Source of the DNA: Paractinoplanes toevensis
GTDB lineage: Bacteria; Actinomycetota; Actinomycetes; Mycobacteriales; Micromonosporaceae
Length of the DNA: 64,000 nt
Assembly: GCF_018332695.1 (NCBI RefSeq)
Contig: NZ_BOQN01000049.1
Location: 62,001-126,000, forward strand
Direction: 5' to 3'
A model generated the notes under the pieces. That model was not told where the DNA came from. It did no database searches and was given only the letters and a program-made list of their open reading frames with translations. Position numbers and translations under genes: made by a program. Within the stretch, counting starts at the first letter, position 1. Each line of letters begins with the position of its first letter. This document shows positions 8,214 through 15,636 of the stretch, one piece after another.

Positions 8214-9491
8214 ATGTCGTTGACGGTCCTGTTCATGCCCGAGAGCGCCTACGGGCCGACGAACAACTGCATCGGCATCGGCGACGTGCTGCGCCGCCGC
8301 GGGCACCGGGTGGTGTTCGCCGCCGAGGCGTCCTGGGCCGGCAAGCTGACCGCGCTCGGTTTCGAGGAGGACCTGGTCAACCTGGCTCCGGTGCCGGACG
8401 AGCCGCAGGACGCCGGCCAGTTCTGGAAGGACTTCATCCGGGACACCGCGCCGGAGTTCCGCAAGCCGACGATCGACCAGCTGGAGACGTGGGTGAAACC
8501 GGTCTGGCAGGAGCTGATCGACGGCGCGCGGTTCTGCCAGCCGCAGTTGCTCGACATCATCGCCCGGGTCAAGCCGGACGTGATCGTCGAGGACAACGTG
8601 GTGGCGTTCCCGGCGCTGAACACGGCGGGCGTGCCGTTCGTGCGGATCGTGTCGTGCAACCCCCTCGAGGTGAAGGGGCCGAACATCGCGCCGGTGTTCT
8701 CCGGTTACCCGGCCGACGACCACAGCGGGTGGGCCGACTTCCTCGCCGAGTACGACCGGACCCACCGGCCGATGTGGGAGCAGTTCAACGACTGGGTGAT
8801 CGAGCAGGGGGCGCCGGCGCTGCCCGACCTCGAGTTCATCGGCGAGGGCGAGCTCAACCTGTACGTGTTCCCGAAGGTGCTCGACTACACCGGGTCGCGG
8901 CGGCTCGGCCCGACCTGGAAGCGGCTCGAGTCGTCGGTGCGGGAGACCGATTCGACCTTCGAACTGCCGGACGGCTTCGCCGACGGGCACCGGCTGATCT
9001 ACTTCTCGCTCGGGTCGCTCGGATCGGCCGACGTCGAGCTGATGCGCCGGATCGTCGCGGCGCTGGCCAAGACCGACCACCGCTACATCGTGTCGAAGGG
9101 CCCGCTGCACGAGGAGATCGAGCTGGCCGACAACATGATCGGAGCCGAGTTCCTGCCGCAGACGAGCATCCTGCCGCTGGTCGACCTGGTCATCACGCAC
9201 GGCGGCAACAACACGACCACCGAGGCCATGCACTTCGGCAAGCCGATGATCGTGCTGCCGCTCTTCTGGGACCAGTACGACAATGCCCAGCGGGTGGACG
9301 AGACCGGCTACGGGGTGCGGCTCGACACCTACGGCTTCACCGACGAGGAACTGCACTCGGCCATCGACCGGCTGCTCGGCGACGAGGAGCTGCGGGCCCG
9401 CCTCGCGGCGGACGCCGAGGCCATCCGGGCGGCCGACGGCGTACGCGTCGCGGCGGACGCCATCGAGCAGATCGGGCTGGGCGGCAAATGA
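8214..9491 (+). CDS. GT1-family glycosyltransferase (UGT/macrolide GT type)
   Basis: A 425-residue GT-B enzyme. The N-lobe begins SLTVLFMPESAYGPTNNCIG. The C-lobe holds the UDP/TDP-sugar motif of GT1 enzymes: THGGNNTTTEAMHFGKPM (from about residue 328), then LPLFWDQYDNAQR. Family members move a sugar from a nucleotide donor to small-molecule acceptors (macrolides, flavonoids, toxins) in the cytosol. ATG follows GGGAG at about 6 nt. The stop overlaps the aldehyde dehydrogenase start (ATGA). Acceptor unknown; the neighbouring TetR gene hints at induction by a small molecule. Confidence 0.92.
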   Translation: MSLTVLFMPESAYGPTNNCIGIGDVLRRRGHRVVFAAEASWAGKLTALGFEEDLVNLAPVPDEPQDAGQFWKDFIRDTAPEFRKPTIDQLETWVKPVWQELIDGARFCQPQLLDIIARVKPDVIVEDNVVAFPALNTAGVPFVRIVSCNPLEVKGPNIAPVFSGYPADDHSGWADFLAEYDRTHRPMWEQFNDWVIEQGAPALPDLEFIGEGELNLYVFPKVLDYTGSRRLGPTWKRLESSVRETDSTFELPDGFADGHRLIYFSLGSLGSADVELMRRIVAALAKTDHRYIVSKGPLHEEIELADNMIGAEFLPQTSILPLVDLVITHGGNNTTTEAMHFGKPMIVLPLFWDQYDNAQRVDETGYGVRLDTYGFTDEELHSAIDRLLGDEELRARLAADAEAIRAADGVRVAADAIEQIGLGGK

Positions 9492-10894
9492 CCGCGCTGG
9501 TGAACCCTGCTTCCGGCGTACCGCTGGAAAACGTCCCGGACAGTGACGTCGCGGACGTGGCGAAGGCCGTCGCCCGGGCTCGCGTTGCCTTTGAGCAGTG
9601 GCGCGAAGCCACTCCGGGGGAGCGGGCGCGGGTGCTGCTGCGCGTGGCCGACCTGGTGGAACGGGACGCCGAGGAGATCACCCGACTCGAGGTGGAGGAG
9701 ACCGGGAAGCCGCTGCCGGTCATGCGGGACGGGGAGTTGACCTTCGCGGTCGACAACCTGCGGTTCTTCGCCGGGGCCGCGCGATCGCTCGACGGGACCG
9801 GGGCCGGAGTGCTCTCGGCCGGGTACACGTCGATGCTCGTGCGGCGGCCGATCGGAGTCGTCGGTTCGATCGCCCCGTGGAACTTTCCGCTGGTCATGGC
9901 GGTCTGGAAGATCGGACCGGCGGTCGCGGCGGGCAACGCCGTGGTGATCAAGCCGGCGCCGCAGACGCCGCGTTCCACGCTGGCGCTGGCGCGCCTTTTC
10001 GAAGAGGCCGGGGCACCGGCCGGCCTGGTCGGCGCGGTGACGGGTGGTGCTTCGATCGGGTCCGCTCTGGTACGGGACGACGGCGTCGACATGGTCAGCG
10101 TCACCGGGTCGACCAGCACCGGTCGCGAGGTCATGCGCGGTGCGGTCGACGGGTTGAAGCGGGTGCACCTGGAGTTGGGCGGGAAGGCTCCGGCCATCGT
10201 TTTCGCCGACGCTGACATGTCAGAAATGTCGGGCGGGGTGGCGCTCGGGGCTACCTACAACACCGGGCAGGACTGCACCGCCGCGACGCGCGTTTATGTC
10301 GAAGAATCGGCCTATAAAGATGCGGTGGCGGCGCTGGAAGACTCGCTGCGGCGGATCCGTCCCGGCGATCCCTGGGCCTCCGACACGGACATCGGGCCGT
10401 TGATCTCGGCGGCGCACCGTGAGCGTGTTGCCGGATTTGTCGAGCGGGCGGTTTCGGCCGGCGCGCGGGTCGCCGTGGGTGGTTCGGTTCCGTCCGGGCC
10501 GGGCTTCTACTACCCGCCGACGCTCGTGCTGGACGCCGCGCAGGACAGCGAGATCGTGCAGGACGAGCTGTTCGGGCCGGTCATCGTGGTGGTGCCGTTC
10601 TCCTCCGAGGACGAGGCGGTGCGCCTGGCCAACGACACCCGGTACGGTCTCGCGTCCTCGATCTGGACCCGGGACGTGGCGCGGGCCCTGCGGGTGGCGC
10701 ACCGGCTCGACGTCGGCGTCACCTGGATCAATGATCATCTGCCGATCGCGTCCGAGGCGCCGCACGGTGGGGTGAAGGGGTCCGGTTTCGGCAAGGACAT
10801 GAGCCAGGAGGCGGTCGGGGAGTACTCGGTGACCCGCCACCTGATGATCAAGCACGCAGCCCCCGCGGCCCGGGATTCGTTCCGGCCCGCGTAA
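9488..10894 (+). CDS. Aldehyde dehydrogenase, aminobutyraldehyde/betaine aldehyde type
   Basis: A 468-residue NAD(P)-dependent aldehyde dehydrogenase with complete motifs: PWNFP (Asn132), VVIKPA (Lys155), VTGSTSTGR, ELGGKAP (Glu229) and the catalytic cysteine in NTGQDCTAATR (Cys263). The GQDCTA loop is typical of 4-aminobutyraldehyde and betaine aldehyde dehydrogenases rather than of general or succinate semialdehyde enzymes. ATG overlaps the glycosyltransferase stop (ATGA), so the two are co-translated. The product should be an omega-amino acid or similar acid; the link to glycosylation is unexplained. It could serve the betaine operon at 27.7 kb, but it lies far from it. Confidence 0.9.
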   Translation: MTALVNPASGVPLENVPDSDVADVAKAVARARVAFEQWREATPGERARVLLRVADLVERDAEEITRLEVEETGKPLPVMRDGELTFAVDNLRFFAGAARSLDGTGAGVLSAGYTSMLVRRPIGVVGSIAPWNFPLVMAVWKIGPAVAAGNAVVIKPAPQTPRSTLALARLFEEAGAPAGLVGAVTGGASIGSALVRDDGVDMVSVTGSTSTGREVMRGAVDGLKRVHLELGGKAPAIVFADADMSEMSGGVALGATYNTGQDCTAATRVYVEESAYKDAVAALEDSLRRIRPGDPWASDTDIGPLISAAHRERVAGFVERAVSAGARVAVGGSVPSGPGFYYPPTLVLDAAQDSEIVQDELFGPVIVVVPFSSEDEAVRLANDTRYGLASSIWTRDVARALRVAHRLDVGVTWINDHLPIASEAPHGGVKGSGFGKDMSQEAVGEYSVTRHLMIKHAAPAARDSFRPA

Positions 10895-10899
10895 CGGAG

Positions 10900-10929
10900 G
10901 ACGGCCGGTGTCCGCCAGCACCGGCCGTC
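10900..10929. terminator. Bidirectional terminator between ALDH and CAP genes
   Basis: GACGGCCGGTG, an 8-nt loop, and CACCGGCCGTC make a perfect 11-bp stem between two convergent genes, followed by ttcgcttt on the plus strand. Confidence 0.75.
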
Positions 10930-10936
10930 TTCGCTT

Positions 10937-11440
10937 TCAGCTGCGGCCGAAGTCCTGGGTCCAGTACGGGGCGCCGCCGCTGGTGTACGCGACGCCGACG
11001 CCGACCGCGATGCTGCGGCAGTTGAGGATGTTGGCGCGGTGACCCGGGCTGTTCATCCAACCGGTGACGACGTCCTTGGGCGTGCGGTAGCCCCAGGCGA
11101 TGTTCTCGGCCGCGGCGTCCCGCTTCGGATAACCGGCCGCCACCTCACGAGCCACGAAGCTGCTGCCGTTCGAGCCGGTGTGGCTGAAGAAGCGCTCGCT
11201 CACCATGTCGGCGGAGTGCCCACGGGCCGCCTTGACCAGCCGGTTGTCGATCTTCAGGGCGCCACAGCCGCGCGAGGTGCGCTGCGCGTTGGTGAGGCGG
11301 ACGACCTCGTTCTCGAACTCCGTCGCCGCCGAGGCCGAGACCTTCTTCGCCGGCGCGTGCTTGGCGGTGGCGGCGAAGGCCGGCGCACCCGCGAGGACGG
11401 GCAGGGCGACAAGGGCGGCGATGACGGCGAAGCGCTTCAA
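10937..11440 (-). CDS. Secreted CAP-domain (SCP-like) protein
   Basis: A 167-residue secreted protein. A TTG start at 11440 is preceded by AGAGGGAG at 7 nt and gives a clean signal peptide (MKRFAVIAALVALPVLAGA, cleavage near AFA). The CAP domain follows: VRLTNAQRTSRGCGAL, then the His-containing ARGHSADM and ERFFSHTGSNG, and GWMNSPGHRANIL with the second His. Bacterial CAP proteins are extracellular and of uncertain function (sporulation, wall or lipid binding). It is divergent from the alginate lyase gene and convergent with the dehydrogenase. Confidence 0.9.
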   Translation of the reverse strand: MKRFAVIAALVALPVLAGAPAFAATAKHAPAKKVSASAATEFENEVVRLTNAQRTSRGCGALKIDNRLVKAARGHSADMVSERFFSHTGSNGSSFVAREVAAGYPKRDAAAENIAWGYRTPKDVVTGWMNSPGHRANILNCRSIAVGVGVAYTSGGAPYWTQDFGRS

Positions 11441-11555
11441 GTGGTGACTCCCTCTGCGATCGGTGACTTCGCCATTCCGATCGGGGCCACCCCATGATCG
11501 AGTAAGCGGGTCAACCAACCCGCACCCGCGGCTCACCGAGTCGCAACCTCGGGCC

Positions 11556-11583
11556 GCCGATTTAAGGTCTGTTTAAAGTCGGC
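11556..11583. promoter_or_regulatory. Bulged inverted repeat upstream of PL7 lyase
   Basis: GCCGA-TTTAA and TTTAAA-GTCGGC form an imperfect palindrome with one bulged base in the region shared by the divergent CAP and alginate-lyase genes. It may be an operator or part of a promoter; no known regulator fits clearly. Confidence 0.35.
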
Positions 11584-11653
11584 CATCTATGTCGGGCCTA
11601 CCGTTAACCACCTTGCCAATCCCCCCGAGATGGCTGTTTAGGTAGGTATCCCC

Positions 11654-12436
11654 ATGCGTAGACGGAAACTCCTCGCGGTCACCCTGTCCACCGCCGTGGT
11701 CGGCGCGCTCGGCGTCCTCGGCATCACCAACGCGTCCGCCGCCGCCCTCGACCCGACGCTTCCTCCCGGTGGCAACTTCGACCTCGCCATCTGGCAGTTG
11801 CAGCTGCCCACCGGCTCGCCCGGCTCGCCGGACACGATCTCGCCGGCCAAGCTCAAGGGTGCCAGTGGCTACAACAACCCGACATACTTCTGGACCGACA
11901 AGAACGACGGCTCGATGACGTTCTGGGCGCCGGAGAAGGGCGTGACCACGCCCAACTCCAACTACGCCCGCTCCGAGCTGCGCGAGATGAACCGGGACGG
12001 CTCGGCCGCCAACTGGTCCCTCTCCGGCAACCACACGCTGAGCGCCCAGCTGCGCATCCCGTCGGTGACCAAGAACGTCTGCGTCGGCCAGGTGCACCTG
12101 GGCACCGGCGGCTCGTCCACCAAGCCGCTGCTGGAGCTGTACTACCGCCCCAACGGCGACATCTACATCGGCACCGAGAACTCGCCGGCCGGCGGCCAGA
12201 CGCTGCACAAGGTCGGCAACGTGGCGCTCGGCGTGAAGTGGACCTACGTCATCAACGTGACCGGCAACAAGATCAACCTGACGGTCAACGGGTCGAAGAC
12301 GTCGTACACGATCCCGTCGTCGTTCAACCCGTACAAGCAGTACTTCAAGGCCGGTTCCTACAACCAGTCCTCCTCGGACAGCACGTCCAACGGAGCGAAG
12401 GTGAAGTTCTACAGCCTCACCGTCAGCCACGGATGA
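11654..12436 (+). CDS. Secreted polysaccharide lyase family 7 (alginate lyase)
   Basis: A 260-residue protein with a twin-Arg-like basic start (MRRRKLLAV) and signal peptide ending NASAAA. The PL7 beta-jelly-roll carries all three signatures: RSELREM, the QVH variant of the Q-I/V-H motif (GQVHLGTG), and YFKAGSYNQ. The Arg, Gln, His and Tyr residues are those used for beta-elimination of alginate uronates. It acts outside the cell on alginate or glucuronan-like polymer. No sugar-uptake genes adjoin it. ATG behind AGGTAGG. Its 3' end overlaps the convergent LLM oxidoreductase by 14 nt. Confidence 0.93.
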   Translation: MRRRKLLAVTLSTAVVGALGVLGITNASAAALDPTLPPGGNFDLAIWQLQLPTGSPGSPDTISPAKLKGASGYNNPTYFWTDKNDGSMTFWAPEKGVTTPNSNYARSELREMNRDGSAANWSLSGNHTLSAQLRIPSVTKNVCVGQVHLGTGGSSTKPLLELYYRPNGDIYIGTENSPAGGQTLHKVGNVALGVKWTYVINVTGNKINLTVNGSKTSYTIPSSFNPYKQYFKAGSYNQSSSDSTSNGAKVKFYSLTVSHG

Positions 12437-13247
12437 TGTTGATGACCGGGGCGAACTGTTCCATGAACAGGCCGCTCACTCCGATGTAGGAGATGTCGAA
12501 CTCCTCGCGGCGCCGGCAGAGCAGATCCGCGATCCGCTCTGCCGAGCCGACGAGGAAGGCGATCCCGCCGTTCCAGGCCATGTCGCGCGGGTCGCCGCCG
12601 ACCATCCTGGACAGCCCCGACGGGATGGCGTCGATGGTCGCGGCCACGGCCGCGACATTGAGGTGCAACTCCAGCTCGTCGAATCTCTCGCCCGCGGCGT
12701 CGCGCAATTGCTGGACGGTACGGGCGAGAAGCGGCTCAGTGGTCTGCGGCGGCAGGCCCATTGCCACGATGTCGGCCTGGGCCGCCGCGAGCCGCAGCAT
12801 CCTCGGCCGGCTGGCGGCGACCATCACCGGCGGGGCGTTCTCGAGTTTCCGGACGGCCGCGATGGTCGACGCGACCCGGTCGAGCCGTTCGCCCGGCGTA
12901 CCGAAATCTCCGCCCAGCGATGCGGCGTCCTCGGCAGCGCCCGGCCGCCCGCCGCCGATGCCCAGTTCGAAGCGGCCGTCGCTGAGCTGTTGCAGCGTCT
13001 CCGCTTCCCAGGTGACCAGGCCCGGCGTGCGGTTGGGCGCGCTCAGCACGTAGGTGCCTACACGCAGCGAGGTGGTCGCGGCGGCGGCCGCCGCCAGCGC
13101 CGGGAACGGCGCGAAGGTGTTCAGGGTGTCGGGCACCAGTAGGGTGTCGTAGCCCAGCTCCTCGGCCCGCCGCGCGGTGGCGGCCCACTCGGTGCCGGAC
13201 GGCGCTTTTCCGGCGACGACGCCGAATCGGAACTCACGCTCGGTCAT
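12423..13247 (-). CDS. F420-type LLM oxidoreductase
   Basis: A 274-residue TIM-barrel flavin/F420 oxidoreductase of the luciferase-like family. Signatures: FRFGVVAGKAPSGTEWAATA, RRAEELGYDTLLVPDTL, TTSLRVGTYVLSAPNRTPG, ETLQQLSDGRFELGIGGGRP. The last matches the actinobacterial F420-dependent subgroup (TIGR03621-like). The substrate is unknown. I start at ATG 13247 (MTEREFRFG); upstream codons look non-coding. No operon partner is evident; it is convergent with the PL7 lyase. Confidence 0.9.
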   Translation of the reverse strand: MTEREFRFGVVAGKAPSGTEWAATARRAEELGYDTLLVPDTLNTFAPFPALAAAAAATTSLRVGTYVLSAPNRTPGLVTWEAETLQQLSDGRFELGIGGGRPGAAEDAASLGGDFGTPGERLDRVASTIAAVRKLENAPPVMVAASRPRMLRLAAAQADIVAMGLPPQTTEPLLARTVQQLRDAAGERFDELELHLNVAAVAATIDAIPSGLSRMVGGDPRDMAWNGGIAFLVGSAERIADLLCRRREEFDISYIGVSGLFMEQFAPVINIIRG

Positions 13248-13479
13248 GGCGCCATCGTCTCGTGGTCCATCGACGCGGGTCATCCGACCAGGGAGTACTT
13301 CCGCAGTACGACCTAGGGAGTATGGCCAGGAAAGCGCTCCCACGGCGGGCGCAAGGGTTTTCCCTGATTCGGAGATACCCATCGATGCCTAGCGTCTCAC
13401 TTCAAGTCGTCTCGGTGTGACTTATCGTCCATCGGACCTTGAGCCTGCCCAAACCCCCGGGCAGAAAAGGAGTACCCGC

Positions 13480-15561
13480 GTGAAACGTCGAACCCCCCTG
13501 ATCGTCGCGCTGGTCGCTGGTACCGCGGCCGCAACCGCGATGGTCGCGGTGGCCGGGCCGGCCACCGCAGAGCCGATCGACCCGGCGGCCGCCACCAAGC
13601 TGGCCGCCAGCAAGGCCGACGCCCTGATCGCCAGCAAGCCTGCCGTCCTCCAGGCCAGCTCGAGCGACACCTTCCAGCGCCAGACCGTCCTCTCCTCGCA
13701 CGGCCTCAACTACACCCCGTACCTCCGCTTCTACAAGGGCCTGAAGGTCGAGGGCGGCGACCTCGTCGTCATGACCGATGCGAGCGGTGCGACCAAGTAC
13801 ACCTCGGTCGCGCAGACGAGCCCGATCGGCGAACTGTCCGTCACCCCGAAGATCGCTGACACGGCGGCCCAGGCCACGGCCAAGGCACAGCTCAAGACGG
13901 TCTCCAAGGTGGAGGGCACGAAGCTCGTCGTCGTCGCCGAGGAGGGCGAGGCCGCCAAGCTGGCCTGGCAGACCACGGTCAACGGCACCGGCGCCGAGGG
14001 CGTCAGCCGGCTCACGGTCAACGTCGACGCGCAGACCGGTGCCGTGCTCAGCACCAAGGAGCACGTCACCAACGTGACCGGCACGGGCACCGGCTGGATC
14101 AACGGCTCGGTCTCGATCGACACCACGCTGTCCGGCTCGACGTACTCCATGAAGTCCTCCACCCAGGCCACCATGCAGTGCCAGGACGCGTCGACCAACA
14201 CGACGTTCAGCGGCACGGACAACGTCTGGGGCAACGGCACCGGCACCAACAAGGAGACCGGTTGCGTCGACGGCCTCTACGTCGGCGAGGGCCAGACCAA
14301 GATGCTCTCGGCCTGGCTCGGCCGTAACGGCCAGAACGGCTCCGGCGGCGCGTGGCCGATCCGGGTCGGCCTGAACGACCAGAACGCGTACTACGACGGC
14401 ACCCAGGTGCAGATCGGCAAGAACACCGCCGGTCAGTGGATCTCCTCGGCCGACGTGCTGGGCCACGAGCTCGGTCACGGCATCGACGACACCACCCCCG
14501 GTGGTATCTCGGGCAGCGGCACCCAGGAGTTCGTCGCCGACACCTTCGGCGCGGCCACCGAGTGGTACATCAACAACCCGAACGACCCGCCGGACTACCT
14601 GGTCGGCGAAGAGGTCAACCTGGTCGGCTCGGGCGCGATCCGCAACATGTACAACCCGTCGGCGGTCGGCGACGACAACTGCTACTCCAGCAGCACGCCG
14701 AACGACGAGGTGCACGCCGCGGCCGGTCCCGGTAACCACTGGTTCTACCTGCTCGCGCAGGGCACCAGCGGCAACGGCCAGCCCGCGTCGACGACCTGCA
14801 ACAGCACCACGATCACCGGCCTCGGCATCCAGAAGGCCATCACCATCATGTACAACGCGATGCTGCTGAAGACCTCGTCGTCCTCGTACCTGAAGTACCG
14901 GACCTGGACGCTCACCGCGGCCAAGAGTCTGTACCCGGGCGACTGCACCGCGTTCAACACGGTCAAGGCGGCCTGGACCGCGGTCAGCGTTCCGGCGCAG
15001 ACGGCCGACCCGACCTGCACCGGCAGCACCACCTCGCCGACGGTGTCCCCGACCACGTCGGGCCCCACCACGACCCCGCCGACGACCGGCCCGACCAGCG
15101 GCACCTGCACCTCGGCGCAGCTGCTCGGTAACAGCGGCTTCGAGAGCGGCGCCACCACCTGGGCGCAGACCTCGGGCGTCATCTCCACCGCTTCGGGCAC
15201 CAACACCCCGTACGCCGGGACCTACTTCGCCTGGCTCGACGGCTACGGCGCCACCCACACCGACACGCTGTCCCAGTCGGTGACGATCCCGTCGACCTGT
15301 ACGAACGCGACGCTGAGCTTCTACCTGAAGATCACGTCGTCGGAGACCAGCACGACGACCGCCTACGACAAGCTGACGGTCAAGGTGGGCTCGACCACCC
15401 TGGCGACCTACTCGAACCTGAACAAGGCCACCTGGGCGCAGAAGTCCTTCAACCTGGCCGCGTACAAGGGTCAGACCGTGTCGATCTCGTTCAGCGGCGT
15501 CGAGGACTCCTCCCTCGCCACCTCGTTCCAGGTCGACAACACCGCCCTCAACGTGAGCTGA
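13480..15561 (+). CDS. Secreted M4 (thermolysin-like) metalloprotease with C-terminal binding domain
   Basis: A 693-residue preproenzyme. GTG at 13480 follows AAAAGGAGT at 6 nt and opens a signal peptide (VKRRTPLIVALVAGTAAATA). A FTP/PepSY propeptide spans about 30-200. The catalytic domain has HELGH (329-333), the third zinc ligand Glu350 in QEFVAD, and a downstream EVHAAAGPGNHWFYLL with the transition-state His. A Thr/Ser/Pro linker (about 500-525) leads to a ~150-residue beta-rich C-terminal domain with two cysteines, similar to binding modules attached to actinomycete proteases. Role: extracellular protein breakdown. A strong stem-loop follows. Confidence 0.94.
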   Translation: MKRRTPLIVALVAGTAAATAMVAVAGPATAEPIDPAAATKLAASKADALIASKPAVLQASSSDTFQRQTVLSSHGLNYTPYLRFYKGLKVEGGDLVVMTDASGATKYTSVAQTSPIGELSVTPKIADTAAQATAKAQLKTVSKVEGTKLVVVAEEGEAAKLAWQTTVNGTGAEGVSRLTVNVDAQTGAVLSTKEHVTNVTGTGTGWINGSVSIDTTLSGSTYSMKSSTQATMQCQDASTNTTFSGTDNVWGNGTGTNKETGCVDGLYVGEGQTKMLSAWLGRNGQNGSGGAWPIRVGLNDQNAYYDGTQVQIGKNTAGQWISSADVLGHELGHGIDDTTPGGISGSGTQEFVADTFGAATEWYINNPNDPPDYLVGEEVNLVGSGAIRNMYNPSAVGDDNCYSSSTPNDEVHAAAGPGNHWFYLLAQGTSGNGQPASTTCNSTTITGLGIQKAITIMYNAMLLKTSSSSYLKYRTWTLTAAKSLYPGDCTAFNTVKAAWTAVSVPAQTADPTCTGSTTSPTVSPTTSGPTTTPPTTGPTSGTCTSAQLLGNSGFESGATTWAQTSGVISTASGTNTPYAGTYFAWLDGYGATHTDTLSQSVTIPSTCTNATLSFYLKITSSETSTTTAYDKLTVKVGSTTLATYSNLNKATWAQKSFNLAAYKGQTVSISFSGVEDSSLATSFQVDNTALNVS

Positions 15562-15583
15562 GGCTTCAACACCCCCCAAAGGT

Positions 15584-15620
15584 GGGAGGGCCGGCGCCGG
15601 TGGTCGGCGTCGGCCCTCCC
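15584..15620. terminator. Strong terminator hairpin after M4 protease
   Basis: GGGAGGGCCGGCGCC pairs with GGCGTCGGCCCTCCC (15 bp, one G-T) across a 7-nt loop, followed by ccctttg. It lies between the convergent protease and M15-like genes and can serve both. Confidence 0.8.
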
Positions 15621-15636
15621 CTTTGTCCCCGGTCCG

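Noticed and set aside
9488..10894. Aldehyde dehydrogenase as the betaine aldehyde dehydrogenase of the betaine operon
   Set aside because: The sequence type allows it, but it is 17 kb away and translationally coupled to a glycosyltransferase under a TetR-type switch, so the link is not supported.
13402..15579. A 725-codon minus-strand frame opposite the M4 protease
   Set aside because: Shadow frame rich in Gly/Arg/Val; the protease on the other strand has all catalytic motifs and a signal peptide.
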